Assembly: GCA_948567375.1 (NCBI GenBank)
Contig: OX419755.1
Span: 72,854,944-72,918,943, forward strand
Direction of reading: 5' to 3'
Origin: Lunularia cruciata
Lineage: Eukaryota; Streptophyta; Marchantiopsida; Lunulariales; Lunulariaceae
DNA: 64,000 nt
Under the pieces are notes generated by a model. It made no database searches, had not been told where the DNA came from, and saw nothing but the letters and a program-made list of their open reading frames with translations. A program made the translations under genes and the position numbers. Each line of letters starts with the position of its first letter. The stretch's first letter is position 1. Shown in pieces: positions 22,543-33,988 of this stretch.

Positions 22543-25500
22543 GTTCGAGCGAATTTGGCTGTGGTATCCATCAAAAGGTGTTCATAGTATCCATCAAAAG
22601 GTGTTTCACGGTCGAGAGAGGACAGCGAGAGAGTCGTTTGAAGGAATGTGAGTGCTTTAGAACCCATCAAAAGCTTAACGACATGACAAATTTGAGAAAG
22701 AGAAGACAAGAGCATAGGAAGGATTCTCTCCATGGACTTGGAAATGGATGGACAGATAGGGAAGACTAGTCACATCTGAAAGCTACGTAGGTGATATTTG
22801 TCCTACTTCCAGCCGTATCCTGTCATTTTCAGCGGGACAAGAAAGTAGAACCAATGTGCGCTCTTCCAAGGGAGCGAATTCGGAGCTTATCTTTGACATA
22901 AGCTGGTTGACAACGTCCCACATCTGTGAATCCAAAATTAGTGAATGATGCTCGTGCATACAGTACCAGCCTACTGCCCCATTCAAAGTAGGTCGATACA
23001 CCCAAATTACCGACATCATTTAAACTTTGAGTGCGAGTTTGGACTTGTTTCCGAATTTCGTATGATGGAACCATACCGATCTGACAAGACATACTTCGTT
23101 TTCACGCGCAATCCCATACCCTTGTACGGAAAACGTTTACAAATTTTGCAATTTTGAAGCTAATACTTCCTTCCAATTTGGCCAATCACCCTGGTCATCG
23201 GAAGGACAAAAATGTCTTCTATCATTCCTCCACATTACCTGGTCTCGCTCGGGAGGCGAACAACACCACACGCCCACTTCCTCCAGCTGATGACCAAATC
23301 GCCAAATCAATCGCCAGTCCGTGGCCGGGGCGGCGCACGCGTTACAGTAGTTTGTCTGGGAGAAAAGTCCGGAGCGGTCGGAATGTGTCAGTTTCCATCC
23401 ATCGACGACAAGCGGGATAGACGGATGGACGGAGTTTTACTTACAATGTACAAGGTTTGTAAACTATTCGACAGACGCTTGTTTGCTGCCTGGTTGTCCC
23501 TGGTTTGCGGCCCCCTTGTGACGGTCGTCTGAACACCCGCAGTCCGAACCTCTGTGCGCTCCGGCGGCCAAAGCTCCCTGTATTGTACTGTCAGGTACAG
23601 GAAACGTCGCCGGGATGTAAAATATTAACTAAATATACATTAAATGTTTAGTGTCGGCCAAGATTGCCTGCAGTCAACAGGCGGCCGGGTAAATTGTAAT
23701 AATCTAAATTCGATATTCTATATTAACGTTTGTCCAGACTAGACTTTGCTTATCGAAAGTTCGAAAAGTTGTTTGCACTTCATTCGGTTTTTCAAAATCT
23801 CTTTTGGCGTTCCGATAATTAGGAATTTTATATGACAAGACAGAATGAGATAAAATAAAATTTGAGGGATGTTACTCGAACTTGCTAAAGTTGAGTTTCT
23901 TTGGTTATTAACGGGAAATAGAAAACATTTGTCCTTGAAAGATGCACACGCTGTTTCCATTAGTTCTATTTGCGCATAATGAGCATGGTATTGAATCTCG
24001 GCACCATATAGCTGTATCTGCATAAAACGAGCTATTTTGTAGCGATAGTAAGGTCTTGTATCCTAACTCCTGGCCTTACAGACATTGTCCAGTTGTACAA
24101 GCAGTTGACCGGCCGGAATTTCTGAACGTTCATCGGTTAAGGAGCAGAAAAGGAGTCACAAGAAGCTCATGGGAGATCTCCGTCCGTTCATGGTGGAGTG
24201 CCAGTGATGCGTTTGCAACTTTTGTTGCCGACAAATATCCTTGGGAGACGGAGTTTTGAAACGGAGTTCTGGGACGACGTCGTTTGATGAATTAGAATTG
24301 TCAATATAGGCCAGTTACGCAGCCAAGCTGGCGTCCTCTGAAGAACTCGATGCGGCGCAGACGCTATAAGAGACACCACGCGTCGTGCTGCTGAGGGACC
24401 GGCACTCTACCAGCTGTTTCCAGAATGACCGGTTCCCCCGACTGTCACAGTTCTCTCGAACTACTCCCGCAAGTTGGATCACGAGGACTTCGTCCAGCAC
24501 TAGTTTACTCCTCTATTACTACGTGCCAGGGCTACCATGTAACTATTACCGGTCCACGCTATTACCAGTCACGTGGCAATACCAGCTTATATGATCTACA
24601 TCCTACGTTGACCTGTCGGTCCACCCTCTCCCCAACCATAGTACATCACTGCACATGACATCACGACCCAAACTTTCCCCTCAGAGGAACAACCGACGCT
24701 CTTTTGCCGCGTCCAGTTGTAAAGGCGAGTCACGGAACGGGATGGAAATTTCCTCCATGGGACAAAACTTCTGACGTGCATCTCAACTTTCAAAACAAGA
24801 ACGTTTAGTTCAATGAGGAGACGGACGGAATGTGGATACAGAAACCCTGACGCACGCGGATACTGCACTTTTGACGGCACAGAATTCTGTAAGTCACTCG
24901 CATCTATATTTGTGAAATCAACCAGTCCTCATGAGGTGTAATTATCAAAGAAAGAAATGAAACGCGACGCTCTTAGAATAGCATAATAAGAAGGATAGAA
25001 AACCCCACCAAGCCAAACTTAATGATACAACTTAAGACGTAAAATGAGGCTAAACCCCATCGCAATGCAATGGGTGCTAAGCCCCAATTTTCAAAGTAAC
25101 ATTCCATTTTGTTTTGAAATGATCCATAACACTCATTTGTTTGTTAGGAGCAAAGGATCAATAATATCTCTGTTCAAACAAAATAAAATTTTGCTCCTCC
25201 AAGATTCGCTTCAATCTGTATAAGACAAATCTCAAGCATGATCGTCCGTCCACGTGGCATGATCTCACCGTTCGTTTCTCTGTGGGGTTCAGCGAACTAA
25301 ACTCCATGAGTTTCGATGTCGCTGGGAAGGTTGGTACCTTATTGGTGAGTAAAAGTATTCTCTCCGTTCGGGAGTTAGTCACCGTGTTTGTAAAATCAAT
25401 CAAAATTGTTAAAATAACTAGAAACGCATGCAGTAAAGATTCATTGTTATGAGTTATCATTCATCAAGCTGGTCTTTCCTTTGAACATCAAACATCTTTT

Positions 25501-27658
25501 GTTTCAATGATGTATTAAATCATTAATTTCCTTTCAAGTTACTTGCATTGATCTCACAATTTTTTCTTGTGTGTATGATGTAGAGTTACAATTCTTTGCT
25601 CTGCCAGGTCTGTTTCAATCTTGCAAAACGAATAAAATCAGTACTTTAGAGGGTAACCTAGGCCTTAAACCCTTACACTTGTAGGTTGATAATGATCAAC
25701 AAAGTATCCTTTTCATGGATATATACTTTCAAAACTCAATTCTAAAGTAAATCTTCCTGTTGAAATTTGCAAAACCCAATTCGGTACAACCCACTGCCAA
25801 GTTATTAGGATAAAAACCGCTTCACCTCGCATGTAAACATGCTGAATTGAATTCCACCTAAAAGAAAGTCATTAAGACAACTGTAATCGTCAAGGATCAT
25901 CACTGCCCATACGACATTGTTGTCAATGCAGGAATCTTAAATGATCCAGCAGGGATTAGTCCAAAATAGTTTGCCATAACATCGAGTTTGTCGCCGTGAG
26001 AGTAAACCTCGTGGTGAGCGGGTATTCAATATCATCCATGGAAAGCAGGAAGATGTTCCTTTCCCGATGTGATAGGTCAGATGGATCCCCTCTTTTCAAT
26101 CAACTAACTCATGATATTTTCCTTCGGTTTATGTTGCAGGATACACGATCTCCCTGTCGAGGTATAAATTGGTCAGGACGGGAGATATAATGCTTCCCTG
26201 AGGAACCCAGGGCGTCCCAATTCGACAGAAGCGTGTAAAGAGCTTGGGCGAGGTACCTGAACTTAATTTTGGAGTATGGGCAAGTCAATTGTCAAATGTT
26301 GTTCTCATTAGGAGGTTTCATTTTGCGAATATTCCGGAGTCGCTTCGGGAAGAAGATGGTCACGTACAAAAATAGAGAGACAGCCCATTATGATATCTCT
26401 TGTGAGAAAGAACCGGTTCATAAGTTTGTTTACGAAGTTCAAAATAACTGGACAGAATAGCTAACAAAGGGAATGAGAAAATTTATAGGGAAGGAAAGGG
26501 CGACCGCGTAGAAATCCGAAGGATGGGAAGAAATTTTTAGGGATAGACAAACTTCCATAAAACAGAAGAATTCCCTCCGAATTATATATAGGACCACCCA
26601 TACACTTTTTACACGGATACTAAAAGAAGCTAATTAAAACCCCCTCATTGTCTTTCTCGTGGACCAGGTTCTTGTTGGGATTCTTTGGATGGTGATGTTC
26701 TAGCTTACATTCCTGAAGGTTTACGCTCCCTACTTGAGTTTAAAAAGTGTGCACTGGTTTAGTAAATGTAGTAGAGTACACCAACCAAGAGTACACATGA
26801 TATACGTAAACTAATAGAAATCAACTTCTACCAAATCCTTCCCTTGGCTACTCTGCATGAAGTGTCTAATCATCTGTGCTGAGTGCATAGTTGTTTCCCT
26901 TACACTAAAGAAACGTTCTCGGTTTGCAACTCCTAAAGGGGTATCTTAACCTAAGCTGTATCTTGTTCATTGGGGCTAGGACAATCAAGGCAACCGTAAA
27001 GAATGCGGTTCTAGCCTTTCGTAAAGTAGTTGGTACGTGGAACGAACTGGAATATGCAGAGAACAACCAATTTGGCTTGATCGTGATTTTGTTCAACTTG
27101 ACTTGAATGAAATGAAAGAGCACCTGTATGTAACCCTTGCAGTAACCAGAATCATCTTAGTTTACCAATCCACCTCTGGCTTGACATGGTAGATGGCTCT
27201 GTTTCTCCCGATCCTACTTATCCCGACTACCTCTCCAAAGCTGCGGGTTTTGTGCCTTTTCAGTTTAGGAAAGAGCACTTGTAAGCTAAACTTCCTTACC
27301 CTGGTCTGAACTACACGACAAGGAATGGGGCGTCTCGGGTGCCAACGTGTACATAACGTACTCTACATTGGCCCAAATTCTACAAAGTCACAATCAAAAT
27401 TTGATACTTTTTCAATCACCAGCAGTTACGGACGTGAGCGCCAAGAATGTTGGTTCTTCTTTTCCTCTTTTCCCTTGTTGTTTCAATTAGACAGAAATGA
27501 CTCGGGAAAGCTTCTCTGACCTGCTTTTTCCACGGTTAGATACTCTTACAAGAGTAATGGTTTGGAACAATGATTGAGATAAGGAGGATATATATTAATC
27601 ATTTGGAAAAGTCACTATCCATGCGCGCATGGAATTTTAGCTCCTCATCACCTGAACC

Positions 27659-27677
27659 AACGAACGAACGAACGAAC
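27659..27677. repeat. (CGAA)n tetranucleotide repeat
   Basis: Four perfect CGAA units plus a partial unit. No function is apparent. Confidence 0.85.
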
Positions 27678-29967
27678 TAACTCTCCAGAACGAACAAGAA
27701 CTCCCTGACTCTTCGGTAACGATAAAGCTTAAAAGCGCAATCAGGTCAGGGGTCTTTACTGTTCCTTTAGTCGTAAGCACGGTATTTGCTCTGGCGGTTT
27801 TGAGGCCAAATACTGCTTTAGCCATAAGTAAGGTATTTACTCTGGGTCAATACTGTACTGTGCGCCTCGTGAATAACAGTGACTTCCCCTTCTACGTGCC
27901 GACCTTTTTTCTTCTCTGGAAACAGCAGCTATTACTGTAGCAAGCACCAACATTTGAGAGCTCCAAAAGATCTAGTGAGGCTGGCTGGCTTGGTACCATG
28001 GATTGTTGGGGTCTAATAACAACTGCTAGAGGTTCCAGTTTAATTTAGAAGTTTAGAGATTTACTTTCGGTGTCTCATATGAAACCATAGCGACTATTGA
28101 ACTATATTTCCGAAGGTCATATGTGAACTTCAAAAATAGCTAGCAGCCTTCTCCCTAGTATTCAAGTATTACATGATTAATTTTTTTGATGAAGATTTAT
28201 GGAATACCTTAATAAGAAATGAAAAATCTTTGTAGCGTCTACATATTTGGTACAAGCCTAAGTCTGCTCCAAATGAATTGAAATGATACATATCATCTAG
28301 CAAGGAGATATCTTATTTCAAGAGGGAGAGCTTAGACAACCTTGTTACCATCTACTAGTGTTGATGCTTTATTATACGAAGTATACTCATCAATAAAGAG
28401 ACATTACCGCCAAAAAGAAGAAACGGCTGAAAGACATATTTAGGGACTCAGAACTTGTAAAGGAGGTTGTTCCAGTGTCATATCAAGATGGTAGATCATA
28501 TCAGTAGACACATGGCCCGGAAGTAAGAGAATTCCACATTATAGAACTAACTGGGATTTCATTCTTTGGTGAAATAAACAACAATTCCCATTGTTGAACA
28601 TAGTTGTTAAAACTTCAGGGTTGTCCAAATAAGGGTTGAAGCCTTGAGTAGCATATGCAGGATTTGCGGTCAGTATATTTCAGATGCAGGGTTTAGGTTA
28701 CGTTATGGTCATCATCCATATACTGTTACAGATTCCCACGTGATCCCAGAAGCTTGTAGATACGCTAAGATACCCCATGCAATAACACTGTATTATGCTT
28801 GAGATACAACGGAACATAAGCTAATTTGCCTTGTGCACACACTAGTCCCATACCATCATCTTCAATGAAGATTGCACGTTGGTTACATTTCAACTAACAG
28901 GAACATGGATAATCTTCTAACTTCCTTATGATACAATCAACATAGGATATTCATGCATGGCAACATTATATGAGCAAGGCTTGTAATTAAGAGAGAAAAC
29001 TACTTAAGATGATGTACTAAATGTTTAAGAGCTACGGGTGAACAATTTAAAATCGATCAGGAAGCATTTGACAGACAATTAATCCAGCCATGCTGCTAGC
29101 TGCACGAAAGCGCTATACTTCGTTTTGTTTGGTTTGCTTCTTCTTCTCTTGCAAAGCGGATTGCATCCCCCACAAGCTTATTTGCTCCTTGAAATCAATG
29201 AGACCTAGTTATTTCACAGGTGATTCTATTGCGCCAGTTGCACATTACCTTCAATTCTCTCCTTTTGTGACTCTTGATTCAATGAATATTTACATTTCAC
29301 TGTGCTTCGGAACACAAGAAGTTACCTATGTCTTCCGTACAACTTCCATGCCAGATTCAACACCCAGTCTGTCACATTCAATCACCATGCCACTATCAAT
29401 CATGTGGCCTTAACAGTATGAGCAAGTTCATGCAAGACATAAGCAGCACTGTGTCATGTTCACAAGCATAAGCACTAACTCTGTCCCTGACTTAGTGCTC
29501 ATGCTTATTCTAATCGCGTGCTGGGAGGCTGAGCTCGCACAATCTGCTAGTTATAAGTTCTACTACCGTAACAGTATGAGCCGTGCATGTACTGGCTCGC
29601 AACATGACAGACTGCAGGATCAGCATTTCCCCATACAATACGAAGAACGCAAGCTTAGACAAAAGCCTTCTCTCGCTGACATGTATTAAAATACTAAACC
29701 GAGGTCAAAATATCAGCATCGAAGAAGGACACGGCCAGAGACCCGATGCTCATTGGCTCCAAATGCTCCGCACGTGAACCAAGATGAGCCAGCTACAATA
29801 GGCTAGGAGTTTTGGATTGATGATTGAAGAAGGCAGAAGCACTTCCTCGGGCTTAAGCTCGGTGCATGATGTAGTACTGCTGAGTCGAATGCGAAGTTTT
29901 AGTACATAATTCCTTAATCTAAGCGATAGTGAAACCCGGTGTTGGGAAGTCGAAGACGATACGTAGA

Positions 29968-30890
29968 TATATTTTATATAGGATAATAATATACTGGGAG
30001 CGTCGTTCTTCTTTGTATCAACATGAGTGGGGCCGGCGAAGAAGAAAGGTAAGGAAGGGGTTTGCTTCGCATTCCATGACAATTGCCTACGGCGCCTGGA
30101 GAGCAAGAAGACGAGGGATCGGGAAGAGGCGACCCCAAGACACAAGGCTACAGAGGACTCATGCCAGCCGTTTGCTCGAAGGAGATCTGCTTGTATTGTA
30201 GTCGGGGACCGTTTCTACCGCGTCGAACAGGACGGGGACAGGATACGAGTTACCAGTTACAGGACGGACGGAGTTCATCTCATCATCAAACGAAGTGACT
30301 GCCGGCGAAGAAATGGAGGAGGTTTACACGGGAATCGGTGGCCACGTGGAGGCTGTCGAATCGAACTCGGTGACCGGCCCAAGAGTACCCCGCCTTCCGT
30401 AGGCTATGCACTCGAGTCTGGGAGCTGGAAAGTTCTGTGGACCGAACTGGTGATCGCTGAGCTGGCTCGCCTATCCTTCACCCAAGGGCAGGCCAACTCC
30501 GGTCGACGCCGTCGCGGCATCGGAGTCGTGATGCGCGGAGCGCGAGTTGGTCGCGTCCTTATCTCCACCCAATCGGAATCTGCACCACGATCGTCCTAGA
30601 TTCAACCCCGGAGATCTGCGGGCCCCATTCTATCAACGCGACGTCGCAGATTCGTCCCACCAGCAGTTGGCCGCTCGGCTGGCGCGCGCGGCCACCTGCT
30701 ACATAGCTCGAGCAGCGCTCATACTGAATTTTTGACTTTTTTCGTTTCATTTCTTCTTGTTTTTTCGGGGTTTTGATCGACGGAGGAGAGCAAGGAAGCC
30801 GGCGGGACGAGGAGGAGCATACCCGACAGAAAACGTCATCTGAAAATCACTTCGGGGCTCCGTAGTTCTGGAGTGACGCGTGTCTCATGA
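29968..30890 (+). promoter_or_regulatory. GC-rich island with TATA-like box; possible promoter or first exon
   Basis: A TTTATATAGG element at about 29970-29979 is followed about 45 bp later by ATG AGT GGG GCC GGC (30023) and a strong donor-like AAG|GTAAGG at about 30049. The next 800 bp are unusually GC- and CpG-rich for this window and contain a G-box (CCACGTGG, about 30341-30348). A 190-codon open frame (30027-30599) crosses it but lacks any motif I recognise and may simply reflect GC content. I infer a promoter or 5' region, perhaps of the bZIP gene 3-4 kb downstream or of an unrecognised transcript. Confidence 0.25.
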
Positions 30891-31130
30891 CCGGTCAATC
30901 TCGGCTCGCTTCTCTTTTCTTTGGATCCAAGTTCACTTGCGAGCTACTAGTCGGTTCTTTTCCTCCCGCCTCCCTTCTCTCCTGTCTGTCTGTATGTCTC
31001 TAATCAATCAACCCCTACGATACCCTCCCTTTTCTCCTTGTCTTCCTTGCGCTCGTTTTCTCTAGTGTAGTTTTGCTTCTTTCCCGGCCTTCTCTTCTTC
31101 CTTCCTCTCCCCTCTTCTTCTGTCAGAAAG
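30890..31130 (+). promoter_or_regulatory. Pyrimidine-rich tract, possible bZIP mRNA leader
   Basis: The plus strand is a long C/T-rich run with TCCCGCCTCCC, CTCTCCTGTCTGTCTG and CTTCTTCCTTCCTCTCCCCT. Plant transcription start regions and 5' leaders are often like this. If the bZIP transcript starts here, 5' UTR introns would cover most of 31.1-33.9 kb, and a CAG acceptor at about 33898 just before the coding exon fits. This is inference; full-length cDNA would decide it. Confidence 0.25.
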
Positions 31131-31734
31131 ACGTCGTAGCCTGCCTGAGCATTGTAGTCTCATTATGCAATCAGACGATTGCCATCTATGCGCGTCACAC
31201 ATTTTGAGCCGTTCTTTGTTACATCTGTGTGAGGACGCTCGGTTTTTATTTTAAACTAGATTGGTTTGAAAGATGATGCTGTAACTTAGAGAAAAATATC
31301 TTGTAGGGCGAAGAAAGCGGATCTGAATGTTTGAAGATTGTTCATGGCGAATGACTGAGCCGTCACCTTGCCGTCGATCAAAGAGGAACGCATCGGCTGT
31401 AGGTAAGGTAAGGAAGTTTCGGCAGCCTTTCTTGCTGTAGTGAGCTGGAAGAAATTGTTATCGTCGGATGGTGTCCGATGTCGATTCTGGAGAACAGATC
31501 TCTGGCCTTCCTCGACCCTGAAATAATTTTGCGTAATGAAGTGAAATCCTCCGTCGTCATTTTTTCCTGAATGCCGGGGCTACAAGCGGAAGCTCCATAT
31601 ATCAGTGGAGTCGCTGCCAGCTGTTGTTACAGTCAGATCAGTTGGAAGTTAAATGAGTGGTTCAGGTTCGTGTCTGGTTCGCAAGACTGGAACTGTTCGT
31701 CTTCTAATACGTACATTCGGTGAAAGAACTAGTG

Positions 31735-31875
31735 TGATCTTTCTTGGGAGTACCCGAACTTTGCATCTACTTATCAGAAGTTCCTCCGGGTCATTCTCTG
31801 CGCGAAGCTGTTCGGCCGTGTTCTGATAATCTCTGAGCGTTACAGATGGTTAACTCAGTAAATGACCTATTGTGT
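31735..31875. repeat. Dispersed repeat, better preserved copy
   Basis: This is the counterpart of 1409-1545. It keeps CpG-containing stretches (TCTGCGCGAAGCTGTTCGG) where the other copy has T or A. Identity of the element is unknown; the sequence may belong to a longer LTR-type repeat. Confidence 0.65.
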
Positions 31876-32457
31876 CATCTGCTTAAATCGGAGTCCAGTG
31901 GCCGTCTTACGCAAGAGCCTTATACTTCTGATGGCTACAAACCACCTTTAGAGAAGTAATTACTGTAGTCATTAGTTCTAGCGGAGAAGCATAAGCATGT
32001 TTGTTGAGTCAATGTACAGGCCTCAAATCCTCCAACGGTCTGCTCTTTAAAATCTGTCAAGAATCATCACTCCCCGGATATTCCTACTTGTCCCATAGTT
32101 GCCCATGCGCGTCTGAATCCACTATGTTTGTGATAATAAGATGAACTCATCCCTCCCTTCGTTTCCATCAGCTGTCCGTGGGAAACGTGTCAAAGGAAAC
32201 ATTCCGCTTTGTTCAGCCTACCACATCAGATACGAAGTGTCTTGCAGCCTGAAATGGTTTCTTTGAATCTTTACGTTAGCGACGACTCTATAGCCTCAAT
32301 ATCTTCTTTCTGTATCTCTGTAGGTCAAGCGGCTTCACGACTAGCGGTTTGTCGTGCAGTTTCACGGAATCGGCAGGGAAGCAGAGATCAGCGGTAAAGC
32401 CTTTTGCCGGGGGAGATCAATCTTCGAGCTCAGCCGGTACGGGTCCTCACTCTGTCT

Positions 32458-32960
32458 CTATATTACTGAAATGTAGCGACGGTGAGAGAAAGACTGAGTA
32501 GATTTGGTCGAGTTCGAGAAGTAGTTCCACGGCTCCTTTCTAGTTTGGTTGTCGCGTACGAAGATGGAATGATCGGTCTGGAGATGTAGCTGTGTTGCCG
32601 AGCTGCCCGCATGCATACATTGGGGAGTTTCGGGAATTGTCGAAGTCAGTGCAGTTACCTTGACACGGCGGGTCAATCTTATCGTGTTGCTTTGCGAAGG
32701 GTTGTCTCGAAGAGATCTTAGTGTCTGTTTACAGATTACAGGCAGTCGGTTTACAGACATTTTAATACGACGTAGATGGTCATATATCTCTATCAGCTCT
32801 TGAAGTTCTGCCGCCATATCAAAGTTGTCTTTGATTAAATACTCTCGAAGCGGGGGAGACTGAGTAACTGTTCCGCGAACGTGCTCGTCCAAATCGTAAG
32901 TTACTTTTTGGAGATGTATGAAAGGGCCTACGTACAGGTCTTTGGAAGCACCTCATCACG
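32458..32960 (-). other. Unassigned open frame, about 165 codons
   Basis: An uninterrupted minus-strand frame reads DLYVGPFIHLQKVTYDLDEH, then LREYLIKDNFDMAAELQEL and continues to a stop at 32458. The composition looks protein-like, with amphipathic helices, but there is no ATG at the upstream end and I recognise no family. It could be one exon of an antisense gene, or chance. It overlaps the inferred 5' leader region of the bZIP gene on the opposite strand. Confidence 0.2.
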
Positions 32961-33450
32961 TCCGGACCCTGTTGTCATCTCTGACTTCAGGGTTCTGGAG
33001 TGGTGAAGGAAGATAATGTCGGATTGCCATGGGTGTTCCTGAAGTGCGGACGTTGTGTAGACTGTCAATAGTAGAATGTTTACCCGAGTTCAGCTTCCAC
33101 AGCTTCACCTGTTGACCATTTCTGCGACAAGGCGTTGCGTTTTTCAGCCATGTGTCCTTAATGGAATAGTCATTCGACGGCCGTCGTACTGTAAACAGCC
33201 ACTTCCTGTAAGCTCGGTCTCCGAGGGGATTATAGAATCTACATCATGTACCTTGACCTATTCAGCGTTCACGCGGGAATCTTCCTTCGCAATTTATACA
33301 CTTACCTCATTGATGTGTGAGCAAGCTAGTGCAGCCTGGGGAGCCTAAGTATGACCAGTCATGCTCAGACATGACTGTCGTCGTGTCTCCCGCGGTATTG
33401 AAGTCAGAAATGATCATTGAAAGTATCGAAAGTGAAGGCGAACTGTCCAT

Positions 33451-33599
33451 CGATTTTCCAGATATACATTGAGATGCACTGAAGTCTGGTGGTACTCTGG
33501 GACGTTGTTGGGTGTTAAACAGCTATAAATTGATTTTCAAATATATATTGAGATACAGTGAAGTCTGGTGGTACTCTGGAACGTCGTAGGGTGTTAAAC
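33451..33599. repeat. 70-bp tandem duplication upstream of bZIP
   Basis: Two direct copies (33451-33520 and 33531-33599) share GAAGTCTGGTGGTACTCTGG and GGGTGTTAAAC. They lie 390-540 bp before the bZIP ATG, in its promoter or 5' UTR, and are similar enough to suggest a recent duplication. Confidence 0.8.
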
Positions 33600-33988
33600 T
33601 GTTAAACGGCTAGAGAAAACATGTGTTTCGGGAACTTCGAGAACAATTTTATAGTCGGATTTTCGTTTTGCGTCCATCGTTTGTCGAGTTTTAACACTGC
33701 TTTCTGGACAGTGGTGTTCTGAGTGGCATGGGATTCATAGGGCCTTTTCGCTTCCTGCTGTTGCCATCTTCCCGAGAGTATGATTTGGAGTGGATAATAT
33801 TGGGTTTGTCTATCTCGTTGGGTTTGGGTTCGTTTTCAAAGCGTAGTGGCTGTCGATGATTGCTAACGTCTGTCGTTGTCCTTCTTTCTGGTCGCAGGGC
33901 TTCTGGCGTTGGCTCTCGACAGCAATTTTAGATTCCAGCAATTTTAGTTTAGTCTATTTTCACGATTGGGGACACATATTTCTCACAC

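Larger units (their letters stand above)
16788..29960. other. Long gene-poor interval
   Basis: I recognise no gene here. Open frames reach about 140 codons (18441-18872 plus, 17427-17816 minus, 20614-21000 plus), but none shows a domain motif, a repeated codon pattern or splice-linked continuation that I can follow. The interval contains simple repeats: (CAACAA) near 19291; (GTT)n then (TTTTCG)n at 19690-19724; GA-rich at 22519-22542; (CGAA)n at 27659-27677. Scattered telo-box-like AAACCCTAA variants occur too. A small unrecognised gene or noncoding RNA could be missed without database search. Confidence 0.45.

Noticed and set aside
16788-29960. tRNA genes in the gene-poor interval
   Set aside because: Scanning for GTTCGAATC-type T-arms with matching acceptor stems gave none. 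A covariance-model search could still find divergent ones.
30027-30599. 190-codon plus-strand open frame
   Set aside because: It lies in GC-rich DNA where stops are scarce, opens without good start context, and shows no motif. A short ATG-plus-donor reading at 30023 is at least as plausible.
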